The translations under genes were made by a program, and so were the position numbers. The notes under the pieces were generated by a model. That model was not told where the DNA came from, ran no database searches, and worked only from the letters and a program-made list of their open reading frames with translations. Positions 30,909-38,283 of a stretch of DNA of 38,556 nt are shown here, piece by piece. Source of the DNA: Candidatus Rokubacteria bacterium 13_1_40CM_68_15 (GTDB taxonomy: Bacteria; Methylomirabilota; Methylomirabilia; Rokubacteriales; CSP1-6); the NCBI GenBank assembly GCA_001917585.1, contig MNEG01000077.1:1-38556 (forward strand). The letters run 5' to 3'. Position 1 is the stretch's first letter; each line of letters begins with the position of its first letter.

Positions 30909-31610
30909 TCAGCTGATGCCCCAGAACGGACCAGACTTCCCGAGCTCACTTAACGCGCGGAATAGGCCCTGGCGCAGCCCGAGCCCGTGCAGGAAGAAGT
31001 CCGGGGCTAACTTCCGACGGCAGAACTCCACTCCGAAGATGTACGCCCACTCGTGGAGCGGGAGCGTGCCCTCGGCCGCTGACGGATCGTAGCCGGACCA
31101 CCGGCGAACGTGCTCTTCCGACCGGAAGAGATTCATGCCGTTTCAGGTGAGCGCCCAGTTCTCGTTCCAGCGCGGTGCCGGGACGTTGGCGTGGCCAACC
31201 ATCGTCTCGGGCGAGATCGCCAGGAAGCTGTCGTCTCGCATGCGAAGCTGGAGCGGCAGCGCGCAATCGAGACAGCGGGCATCCACCTGCACTTCCTGGC
31301 CCGGGAATAGCCAGCGGACCGCCAGCGAGTCCAGCCCTCAGAGGCCGTACCAGCGTTGCTGTCCGTCGACCGAAATACGATATGGCGTCGGAAGGTTGGA
31401 GAAGGGCGAGGCGGCCGCGACGTGATCGGTGTCCGGGTACATCCAGATTGGCAGACCGGACGTGGCCAGCGCACGCTGCATCTCGAGGGCGCCCGCCGGC
31501 GTCACCCCGAGGCGGTCGGCGAGCTCCGTGTAGTGTGGTGCGCGCCCGTCGCGCACAAATCCGCACATGAGCTCGTGATAGGCCCGGGTCAGCAGTTGTC
31601 GGTCGGCCAT
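30909..31610 (-). CDS. Alkylmercury lyase (MerB)-family protein with two selenocysteines
   Basis: The product has 233 residues when two in-frame TGA codons (31340-31338 and 31145-31143) are read as Sec91 and Sec156. AGGAGG lies five bases before the ATG. The winged-helix N-terminus (LTRAYHELMCGF...ELADRLGVTPAGA) leads to PTPYRISVDGQQRWYGL-U-GLD. In MerB this is YVFEIDDRRLYAWCALD, so Sec91 is Cys96 and Asp94 is Asp99. RCLDCALP (Cys113) matches the MerB Cys117 region. Sec156 in ALT-U-NGMNLFRSEEHV matches Cys159 in SFCCHVHFFAS. All catalytic positions are therefore kept, with both nucleophilic Cys as Sec. Each UGA has a SECIS-like hairpin right behind it. MerB cleaves the C-Hg bond of organomercurials; the substrate here is unproven. 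A UGA also ends the gene. Confidence 0.88.
31113..31130 (-). promoter_or_regulatory. SECIS-like hairpin for the second UGA of the MerB-like gene
   Basis: On the minus strand CTCTTCC-GGTC-GGAAGAG forms a perfect 7-bp stem with a GGUC apical loop 20-23 bases after the UGA. The E. coli fdhF SECIS also shows GGUC in its loop at nearly the same distance, so SelB recognition is very plausible. Confidence 0.85.
31316..31332 (-). promoter_or_regulatory. SECIS-like hairpin for the first UGA of the MerB-like gene
   Basis: On the minus strand GGAC-(U bulge)-CG-CUGG-CG-GUCC forms a 6-bp stem with a single bulged U and a 4-base loop 13-16 bases after the UGA. A bulged U in the upper stem is also a feature of E. 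coli SECIS elements. It is weaker than the second one. Confidence 0.6.
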
Positions 31611-31627
31611 ACTGCCCTCCTAACTTG

Positions 31628-31667
31628 ATTGGTCGACCAATTATCATAGCTAGGGCGGGCTCGGCAA
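31628..31667 (-). promoter_or_regulatory. Promoter with overlapping operator for the MerB-like operon
   Basis: On the minus strand TTGCCG (31667-31662) and GATAAT (31645-31640) are 16 bp apart, about 30 bases before the start of the MerB-like gene. A perfect 14-bp palindrome, ATTGGTCGACCAAT (31628-31641), overlaps the -10 end, as expected for a repressor site. The operon's own TetR protein is the obvious candidate. GntR/FadR-type proteins also use TGGTC..GACCA-like sites. Confidence 0.65.
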
Positions 31668-31676
31668 GGGCGAGCC
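31658..31676. terminator. Small hairpin upstream of the MerB-like operon promoter
   Basis: GGCTCG and CGAGCC pair around a 7-base loop, between the ThyX-like stop (31778) and the MerB-like gene, overlapping the -35 box. It could weakly end the ThyX transcript; there is no T-run. The rest of 31677-31777 shows nothing. Confidence 0.25.
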
Positions 31677-31777
31677 GTGCGGAAGCTAGCGCAAGCGGGC
31701 GAGCCAGCCGGCCGGGGGGCCCGCCAGCATGACGATGCCGCTCTTCCTGGCGACCGACGTCGGCTCCCAGCGACGGT

Positions 31778-33358
31778 TCACGAGCGGCGGCGCCGCTCGG
31801 CGGCGCGCTCGGATTCCAGGCGCTCGAGCGCGACCTCCGAGTGGTCGGCGAACGTCATCGCGGCGGCGATGGCCCGGTGGCCGGCACGCTCGGCGATGAG
31901 CCGGTGCATCGCCTGACAGACGCGCCGGTAGGCCGGATGGCCCTGGGGCGCCGTCCGCAGCTCGATCACGTGCATGGCCTCGCGGGCGTTCATGTCCATG
32001 TAGAAGCGGACGCGGTACGCCATGGCCACCGCGTACGACGCCGCCTCCCCGAGCCCGGCATCCGCGATGGCGTCGTGGAGCCACGCCGAGTCTTCCATGA
32101 CGCGCTCCCAGTCCTCCCGTCCGCCCGCATCCTCGACGGCGACCGGCATCACGTAGCCGTGACGCGGCGTCAGCCGCTGCCACTCGAGCGTGAGCAGCCG
32201 GTGACGCTGAAGATCACGGAAGGCGCCGTAATCGGTGAGGACGTCGAAGCGATAGGCGGTGCGCTCGAACGCGCGACCGGGACGGTGGCGGCGGTTCCCG
32301 CGCTTGCCCGCGTATGCGGCGAGGATGTCCAGGCGCTCCTCGTGGGTCAGCGCGCGTGCGATGGCGAGGAGCTGATCGTCGGGCAGACTCGATGCCGCAT
32401 ACAGCGCGGCGGCAACCACCTTTACCTCACCGTCGGGATCGAAATCCACCAGCGTGACTTCGTCTCGCGGCGCGGGGGCGGTCGGGCCGGCCACCCGCTC
32501 CGCCATCTCGCGCACCGCCTCGCGCGTCTCGGCCAGGTACGACGACCACGCGCCTCCACGCTCGGCGAGGTCCACCCGGCGGAGGAAGGCGGGGATCACC
32601 TTGCGCAGCTCGACGAGCATCAGATCGGCGTAATCACGTACCTCGGCGAGCGGATGAGCGCGCATGCGCAGGAGCAGCTGCTCATAGGCCTGGCCGGTGG
32701 CGAAGATCCCCACGTTCGACGTCGTCGCCGCCGGCAGCAGTCCCCGCAGCGTGTCCAGGGCCTTGGCCCGGATGCTCATCCGGTACACCTGCTCGGAATC
32801 GCCTTGGGCCCGTGGGAAGCGCGCGGCAAAGGAGTCGCGCAGGCGCGGCAGCCACGTGCGATAGGTCTCGAAGACGCGATCGAGCGTCGCCACGTAGCGC
32901 TCCCGCAGCGGCCCCGCCAGCTCCTGCGGAACGTGATAGCGGTAGCGGCCGCCGGGTTGGTCGTCGTAGGGAATGTAGCGCGTGGATTGCTCGAGGTACG
33001 CCATGAGACGGCCCCACTCGAGGACTTTGGTGAGGATGTTCGACGCACCCTCGCAGGCGAGATGCACACCGCCGAGCTGGGCGACCGAATCATCGCCGTA
33101 CTCGAAGAAGACCCGCTCGTAGAGCTGTTCGGCGCGCGTCGTGTCGAACGCTGGCCCGACCGGACGCTCGAGCGCTCCTGTTCCCATGAACTCGTCGAGG
33201 AGCAGGCGGCGGAGTGACTTCGGCGAGCGGGAATACCGCGCGAAGAGCGCTCCCTTGACGACCTCGGGAAGATTGGTGAGCGCGAAGACCGGGCCGTCGA
33301 GATTCGTGACGTAGGGCGAGAGGGCCGCACGTTCTTCGGCCGTGAACGACTCCACCAT
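31778..33358 (-). CDS. ThyX-like (FAD-dependent thymidylate synthase family) protein with two repeats
   Basis: The product has 526 residues, about twice the length of classical ThyX. The first half has GDDSVAQLGGVHLACEGASN, then RLMAYLEQSTRYIPYDD, and the second has YGAFRDLQRHRLLTLEWQRL with TPRHGYVMP; both resemble the ThyX core, whose signature is RHRxxSxxxxSxRY. ThyX makes dTMP from dUMP with FADH2 and methylene-tetrahydrofolate. The signature is only partly kept here (Thr/Glu/Trp in place of the Ser residues), so dTMP synthesis is likely but not certain. It follows azlD by ten bases. Confidence 0.8.
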   Translation of the reverse strand: MVESFTAEERAALSPYVTNLDGPVFALTNLPEVVKGALFARYSRSPKSLRRLLLDEFMGTGALERPVGPAFDTTRAEQLYERVFFEYGDDSVAQLGGVHLACEGASNILTKVLEWGRLMAYLEQSTRYIPYDDQPGGRYRYHVPQELAGPLRERYVATLDRVFETYRTWLPRLRDSFAARFPRAQGDSEQVYRMSIRAKALDTLRGLLPAATTSNVGIFATGQAYEQLLLRMRAHPLAEVRDYADLMLVELRKVIPAFLRRVDLAERGGAWSSYLAETREAVREMAERVAGPTAPAPRDEVTLVDFDPDGEVKVVAAALYAASSLPDDQLLAIARALTHEERLDILAAYAGKRGNRRHRPGRAFERTAYRFDVLTDYGAFRDLQRHRLLTLEWQRLTPRHGYVMPVAVEDAGGREDWERVMEDSAWLHDAIADAGLGEAASYAVAMAYRVRFYMDMNAREAMHVIELRTAPQGHPAYRRVCQAMHRLIAERAGHRAIAAAMTFADHSEVALERLESERAAERRRRS

Positions 33359-33368
33359 CTCGCTGATC

Positions 33369-33689
33369 TTACCCGATCGCCCGGAGGACGGCGACGATGG
33401 CGACGCCCGCGGTCACGCTGACGAGAAGATTTACGCGCCGGCCCGCCAGCACGACCACCGCGACGGCGCCCCACAGCCGCGGCTCGGCGACGCTCTGCAC
33501 CAGCTGGCCGCCCGGCGCCAGCACCATCGGCACGGCGAGAGCGGGCAGCACGGCCAGCGGGATCAGGCGCAGCCACAGCCGGAGCCGCGTCGGCAACGGC
33601 CGACGGGCCAGCGCCAGCAGCAGCGGCGCGCGTGTGAGATACGTGACGACCGCCATTCCGGCGATCGTCAACACCACGCTCGCTCTCAC
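33369..33689 (-). CDS. azlD: AzlD-like branched-chain amino acid exporter small subunit
   Basis: The product has 106 residues with about four membrane helices: VVLTIAGMAVVTYLTRAPLL, LRLIPLAVLPALAVPMVL and two C-terminal segments. TYLTRAPLL and an overlap with azlC (GTGA, 33686-33689) are diagnostic of AzlD, which pairs with AzlC to export branched-chain amino acids or analogues. Confidence 0.87.
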   Translation of the reverse strand: MRASVVLTIAGMAVVTYLTRAPLLLALARRPLPTRLRLWLRLIPLAVLPALAVPMVLAPGGQLVQSVAEPRLWGAVAVVVLAGRRVNLLVSVTAGVAIVAVLRAIG

Positions 33690-34378
33690 CGGGCGTCCTC
33701 GGGATCGCCGGCCAGCGCTCCGGCAGCGCTCACCGTCAGGCCGGCGATGACGATGTGCCAGTTGCCGGGGAGCCTGACGGCGATGGCGAGCGCCACGAGG
33801 GCGCTACCGACGGCGACCAGCCAGTCTCCACGGCGGCGCAGCTGGGTCGCGACCAGCGCGAGGAACACCGCGGGAAAGGCGAAGTCGAGGCCGTAGCGCT
33901 CGGGCTCTGCCACCAGGCCGCCGATCAGCGTCCCCACCGCCACGCCGCCCACGAAGGCCGCTGCGATGGCGGCAGCGCTGCCCAGGAAGATCCCCGCGTC
34001 AGGCGGGCGCGAGCGCGACACCGACACGGCGAACGACTCGTCGTTGACGACGTGCGCGATCAGCGCCAATCGCCAGCGCGAGAACGCTCCGATGGACGGC
34101 GCCAGAGTCGCCGCCATCAGGTAGTGGCGCATGTTGACGACGTAGGTGGTGAGGATGACCGACAGTGGCGACGCGTCGCCCGCGATCATCGGCACGGCGA
34201 CGAACTGGGCGGCGCCCGCGAAGACGAGCACCGACATGGCCAGCACTTCGACGGCGTGCAGGCCAGCCTGGACGGCGAGGCCGCCGAACACCGTGCCGTA
34301 GACGAACACCGAGGGTACGAGGGCGAGCGAGAGGACGACGCCCTCGCGGAACCGAACGCGGCTCAGGCCGTCGCTCAG
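33686..34378 (-). CDS. azlC: AzlC-like branched-chain amino acid exporter large subunit, probable CTG start
   Basis: About 230 residues. FREGVVLSLALVPSVFVYGT opens the family pattern, followed by MSVLVFAGAAQFVAVPMIAG, VVNMRHYLMAATLAPSIG and HVVNDESFAVSVS. The family N-terminus begins just after the cyclase stop, but no ATG, GTG or TTG lies in frame there. The CTG at 34378 overlaps that stop as CTGA, the same geometry as the GTGA and ATGA couplings elsewhere in the window. I therefore take CTG as the likely start; the frame continues upstream inside the cyclase gene without AzlC homology. Confidence 0.85.
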   Translation of the reverse strand: MSDGLSRVRFREGVVLSLALVPSVFVYGTVFGGLAVQAGLHAVEVLAMSVLVFAGAAQFVAVPMIAGDASPLSVILTTYVVNMRHYLMAATLAPSIGAFSRWRLALIAHVVNDESFAVSVSRSRPPDAGIFLGSAAAIAAAFVGGVAVGTLIGGLVAEPERYGLDFAFPAVFLALVATQLRRRGDWLVAVGSALVALAIAVRLPGNWHIVIAGLTVSAAGALAGDPEDAR

Positions 34379-35430
34379 GCGATCGCCACCGAGTTTCCGG
34401 GCGACCCTGTCGCGCCCTTCAGGGGGAGCGGGTTGAAGGACCACGCGAACTCGTACGCCTTGTCGGCAGCGAGCGCCTCGAGGTCGAGGTTCTCGTTGAT
34501 GAAGATGCCGTTCATCGTGATCCAGATGGCGTGGCAGGCGAACGGCAGGTCGGGGCTCTCGCCCGGCACCGCCTCCACCGGCCAGGTATCGCCGCCCACC
34601 ACACAGACCTTCTTGTCGACCAGCCATCGCCCTACGGTGGCGCCGGGCCCGGGGCAGCCCTTGTTGAACTCGGCGTTGTCCTTCTTCCACAGCTTGCCGT
34701 GGCCGGTACGGAACAGCACGGCGTCGCCCTCGCCCGGCTCGCGGATCCCCTGTCGTCGCAACGTCTGCTGCACGTCGTCCATCGTGATGACGTAGCCGAT
34801 CGGCAGGCGCTCCCCGCCCTTCACGGCGAGGACGTCGAGGAGGATGCCGCGCGTGAAGAACGGCTTCAGCTCTTCGATGCCGACCTTCTTGATCCCGTAC
34901 GCCGTGCCGACTTCCTCCTGCGTGTAGCCATTGTAGTAGCGGATCTTGCCGTCACTGGCCATCATGCCGATGTGACCGAGACCGTCGAACTGGGACCCGA
35001 TCTGGCCGATCTCCCCGACGAACAGCTCGTCGTGGTAGTACATCTTGTGATTGCCGAACGGGCCGCCCGTCGGTGTGCCCGGCAGCACCACGTGAGCGCC
35101 CAGGCGCTCCCCGAACAGCGGGATGCCCTTCTCCAGCACCCGCCCGAGCTGGTAGATCTTGCCCGTCTTGATGAGGCGCGCCGCCTCCAGCACTTTCTGC
35201 GGCGTGATGCGGTTGTTGGCGCCACGCACGTCCTGGGCGCCCCACGACGACGGCCACCACTGGCCGCCGAGCGGATTGATGTACGTCTGCGCCTCGGCCT
35301 GCTCGGCCGATCCGGCCGCGCCGGCCGCCACGCCGGCCGCCACACCCGCCACGAAGCCAGACTTCACGAAGTCCCGTCGCGAGACGTCGACGTGCTCATG
35401 AAAGTACTGTTTCAGCCAGCCGGGTTGCAT
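34375..35430 (-). CDS. Cyclase-family (kynurenine formamidase-like) protein, Tat-exported
   Basis: The product has 351 residues. The twin-arginine signal is SRRDFVKSGFVAGVAAGVAA, so it is probably exported folded. The catalytic domain of the cyclase/KynB fold shows IGSQFDGLGHIG in place of HxGTHxDxxxH, with FRTGHGKLWKK, CPGPGATVGRWL and CVVGGDTWPVEAVPG. Relatives hydrolyse amides or lactones using a divalent metal. The substrate is unknown. It sits four bases after a cupin gene and overlaps azlC. Confidence 0.85.
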   Translation of the reverse strand: MQPGWLKQYFHEHVDVSRRDFVKSGFVAGVAAGVAAGAAGSAEQAEAQTYINPLGGQWWPSSWGAQDVRGANNRITPQKVLEAARLIKTGKIYQLGRVLEKGIPLFGERLGAHVVLPGTPTGGPFGNHKMYYHDELFVGEIGQIGSQFDGLGHIGMMASDGKIRYYNGYTQEEVGTAYGIKKVGIEELKPFFTRGILLDVLAVKGGERLPIGYVITMDDVQQTLRRQGIREPGEGDAVLFRTGHGKLWKKDNAEFNKGCPGPGATVGRWLVDKKVCVVGGDTWPVEAVPGESPDLPFACHAIWITMNGIFINENLDLEALAADKAYEFAWSFNPLPLKGATGSPGNSVAIA

Positions 35431-35434
35431 GCTG

Positions 35435-35800
35435 TTACCCCTTTCGCATGTAAGCGGGTGCTTCGCCGGTGAGGAAGTCCTCGCGGGGCGGCGAGAAGAC
35501 GTCCACGACCTCGGTGTTCTCCGGGAACCACGCCTCGTGCTCGACGCCGCCCGGGATGACGCCGAGGTCGCCGGCCACGCAGGAGCGCTTCTCGTCGCCG
35601 AGCCGGAAGTCCATGCGTCCCGAGATCACCCAGAAGATCTGCTCGTGCGGATGGCGGTGAGCGGCCGCGTGCGCCCCCGCCTTCATCGACCACCACACGA
35701 TCATGCCCTTGTCGCCGGTGAGCACGCGGCGCGTGATCTGATCCGTCACCTTGTCTTCGGGTAGGCGCTGCAGCGCGTGATAGCCCTTCGGAAGTCGCAT
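35435..35800 (-). CDS. Single-domain cupin protein
   Basis: The product has 121 residues. Cupin motif 1 is HRHPHEQIFWVISGRMDFRL and motif 2 is PGGVEHEAWFPENTEVVDVF, with metal-binding His/Glu residues. GGAGG lies nine bases before the ATG. It is the first gene of a minus-strand run leading to the cyclase. Small cupins are isomerases, dioxygenases or binding proteins; nothing here decides. The 289 bases between it and the next plus-strand gene hold no supported gene. Confidence 0.87.
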   Translation of the reverse strand: MRLPKGYHALQRLPEDKVTDQITRRVLTGDKGMIVWWSMKAGAHAAAHRHPHEQIFWVISGRMDFRLGDEKRSCVAGDLGVIPGGVEHEAWFPENTEVVDVFSPPREDFLTGEAPAYMRKG

Positions 35801-36089
35801 CGGGCAAGCCTCCTTGCCCCGTCGCGGCGCGGCGGGAGCCTCACCCTAATCACCGCGTCGACGGCTGTCAAGGACACCGTGTGATGGCGGGTGTCCGTCG
35901 CACGCACCGCGGTGGGTTCCAGCCTCCAGCTCGTCGGCGCGCTCCCGCGCCGTCGCCGGCGTGTTTCGTCTGTCAGGACGTGGCGGCGCCACCGTGGCGA
36001 CGAATACGATAGTATCGCCGGCGCATGTTCGACGACTTCGCGGACGACGCCCACGTGCACGCCCAGAAATCGACGCGCAAGGAGCTCCA

Positions 36090-37079
36090 ATGGCTCGACT
36101 GAAGATCGGCTTCATCCCCATCGAAGGCGGCCACTACTACCGCGAGGCGCTGGAGGAAGTCGCTCGCGCCGAGGAGCTGGGCTTCGACTCCACGTGGATG
36201 GAGGAGCATCACGCGGTCGTGGATCACTACTGGCCGTCGCCGCTCACCGTGCTGGCGGGCTTCGCCACGCGGACGTCCCGCATGATGCTGGGCACCAACA
36301 TCCTCGTGGCGCCGTTCTACCACCCCGTGCGTCTCGCCGAAGAGGTCGCCATGCTCGACGTGATGTCGGGCGGCCGCTTCACGCTCGGCATCGCCATCGG
36401 CTACAAGCCGGACGAATTCGCGCTCTATGGAGTCGATCTCGAGAAGCGCGGGGCCAGATTCGAAGAGCAGCTCGCCGTCATGAAAGGCCTCTGGACGCAG
36501 GAGAGGATTCAGTTCAAAGGCCGGTACTACGCCGTCGAGGGCCGCATCGAGCCCAAGCCGATGACGAAGCCGCACCCGCCCGTGTGGATCGGCGGATGGG
36601 GCGACCTCACGCTGAAGCGCGCTGGGGCGCTGGCCGACAACTGGCTTCCCGGTCCGACGGCAGACCTCAAACGACTGCTCGCTGGTAAGCGGCAGTTCCT
36701 CGAGAACCGCAAGGCGGCCGGGCTCGCCAGCCCGATTACGGAATGGCCGTTGACGCGCGATCTGATCATCGCCGACACGGATCGGCAGGCGCGCGAGCTG
36801 GCCGAGCGGCACATCATGGTCGCCTATCGCAAAGAGTACGCGGGCGGCTGGCGGCATCCGTTCATCGATGCCTCCATCGCGACCGATCTCGACAAGCTGA
36901 TGGAGGATCGCTTCATCATCGGCGGTCCCGAGCAGTGCGTGGCGAAGATCCGGCGGTTCGTCGAGGCGTACGCCATGACTCATCTGATCTGCCGGACGTT
37001 CTTTCCGGGCATGCCGCATCGCCACATCATGCGTGAGCTCGAACTTCTCGCTCGCGAGGTCGTCCCGGCGTTCCGCTGA
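36090..37079 (+). CDS. LLM-class flavin-dependent oxidoreductase
   Basis: The product has 329 residues with GGAG five bases before the ATG. The luciferase-like barrel shows LEEVARAEELGFDSTWMEEH, RMMLGTNILVAPFYHPVRLA, LDVMSGGRFTLGIAIGYKPD and EPKPMTKPHPPVWIGGW. It is related in outline to the LLM protein at 24605-25534 but belongs to a different subgroup. It uses FMN or F420; the substrate is unknown. The frame continues upstream without homology. Confidence 0.9.
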   Translation: MARLKIGFIPIEGGHYYREALEEVARAEELGFDSTWMEEHHAVVDHYWPSPLTVLAGFATRTSRMMLGTNILVAPFYHPVRLAEEVAMLDVMSGGRFTLGIAIGYKPDEFALYGVDLEKRGARFEEQLAVMKGLWTQERIQFKGRYYAVEGRIEPKPMTKPHPPVWIGGWGDLTLKRAGALADNWLPGPTADLKRLLAGKRQFLENRKAAGLASPITEWPLTRDLIIADTDRQARELAERHIMVAYRKEYAGGWRHPFIDASIATDLDKLMEDRFIIGGPEQCVAKIRRFVEAYAMTHLICRTFFPGMPHRHIMRELELLAREVVPAFR

Positions 37080-37200
37080 GCCGACGAATCGTTGCGATAT
37101 CGCGTTCAGAAAGGTCTGACCAAAGGATGCGCGAGGTCTAAGTGCGTGATATGATGATGTTTCGAGAGGACGCATCCCAGGGAAAGGGAGGCTGGCGGCC

Positions 37201-38247
37201 ATTACCGCTATCTATCGGGTCGATCGCTCGTACTCTTGGAATTATGCACACGCCCCTGCGCTACCGCGGCTTCGCCGACTCCCTCCCGGTCCTGGTGGTC
37301 GCCTCGTCGGTTACGATCTGAACTCGCCGCTCGGCGTTGCCGCCGGCCCACTGCTGAACTCGCGGTGGATCGAAGGCTATGCCCGGCTTGGTTACGACAT
37401 CCTCACGTACGCCACGGTACGGTCCCAGCCCCATGGCGCGCTCAGCCTGCCCAACATCCGTCATGTGGACAATCGCGAGGAGGGAGCCGTGATCGCGCGG
37501 CGGCCCGCCGTGAACGGCAGCACAACGATCGCGGTCTCCCTGGGCCTGCCGTCCATGGACCCGGAGGTCTGGCGGAAGGACGTGCGCCGCGCCAAGGAAC
37601 GCATCGGCCGCGGCCAGATGCTCGTGGTCAGCGTCGTGGGCACGCCCAGCGTGACGGACGGGATCGACGCGTTCATCGCCGACTACGCGCTGTGTGCGAC
37701 ATGGGCGTCCGAAGCCGGCGCCGATGCGATCGAGGTCCATCTGGCGGTGCCGAACCCGTTCGGCGAACCTGGTCAGATGGTGTACGAGCACGTACCGCTC
37801 GCTGCCCAGATCCTCTACCGGGTTCGGACCAGCGTCAGCGTGCCCGTGCTGGCGAAGCTGGGAATCTTCCGCACGCCCCGCGCGCTGCATGAGACGGCGA
37901 CCAAGCTGGCCCCGTGGGCGCACGGCTTCGTCCTCGTGCACGCCATTCCGCGGCGCGTGGTCGATGACGAAGGCAAGGCCGCCTTCGAGGGACGCGAGTG
38001 GGCCGAGGTCGTCGGCTCCGCCACCTTCCCGGTGGCCTCGCGTCAGGTCGAGGAGCTGCTCGTCTGGCGCAGGGCCGGCGCGTGGCCGCACGCGATCCTC
38101 GCTGTGGGTGGCATCTCGACTGACGAGCGCGCTCGTCACCTCCTGCGCGAAGGCGCCGACGGCGTCCTGGTCGCCACCGCCGCCCTCTTCGATCCGCTCT
38201 TCGCCGCCCGCTGTCGCCAGGCCCTCGCCGCCTCCGCCGTCGCCTGA
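37201..38247 (+). CDS. Dihydroorotate dehydrogenase-like FMN TIM-barrel protein, start unclear
   Basis: About 348 residues if it begins near 37201. The conserved N-terminal part reads IYRVDRSYSWNYAHAPALPR, LVGYDLNSPLGVAAGPLLNS and LGYDILTYATVRS, all in frame with the rest. The later part has AIEVHLAVPNPFGEPGQM, VPVLAKLGIFR and the FMN-phosphate site ILAVGGISTDERARHLLREG, then GADGVLVATAAL. No ATG, GTG or TTG exists in this frame between the upstream stop (37147) and 37460; ATT (37201) or CTG (37192) after GGGAGG are the only plausible starts. The GTG at 37465 would cut off a conserved region. The reaction is uncertain. Confidence 0.75.
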   Translation: MTAIYRVDRSYSWNYAHAPALPRLRRLPPGPGGRLVGYDLNSPLGVAAGPLLNSRWIEGYARLGYDILTYATVRSQPHGALSLPNIRHVDNREEGAVIARRPAVNGSTTIAVSLGLPSMDPEVWRKDVRRAKERIGRGQMLVVSVVGTPSVTDGIDAFIADYALCATWASEAGADAIEVHLAVPNPFGEPGQMVYEHVPLAAQILYRVRTSVSVPVLAKLGIFRTPRALHETATKLAPWAHGFVLVHAIPRRVVDDEGKAAFEGREWAEVVGSATFPVASRQVEELLVWRRAGAWPHAILAVGGISTDERARHLLREGADGVLVATAALFDPLFAARCRQALAASAVA

Positions 38248-38283
38248 CGGCCGACGCCGGCGGGCGCGTGCTAGGCTACCGCC

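Noticed and set aside
30909-31610. Treating the MerB-like gene as a pseudogene with two nonsense mutations
   Set aside because: Both UGAs hit catalytic Cys columns, there are no frameshifts, each UGA has a hairpin, and a strong ribosome site and promoter are kept.
36025-36102. A 25-codon ORF (starting MFDDFADDAHVHAQKST) overlapping the start of the LLM gene, as a possible leader peptide
   Set aside because: No ribosome site, no repeated codons or attenuator-like hairpins, and the LLM gene has its own Shine-Dalgarno.
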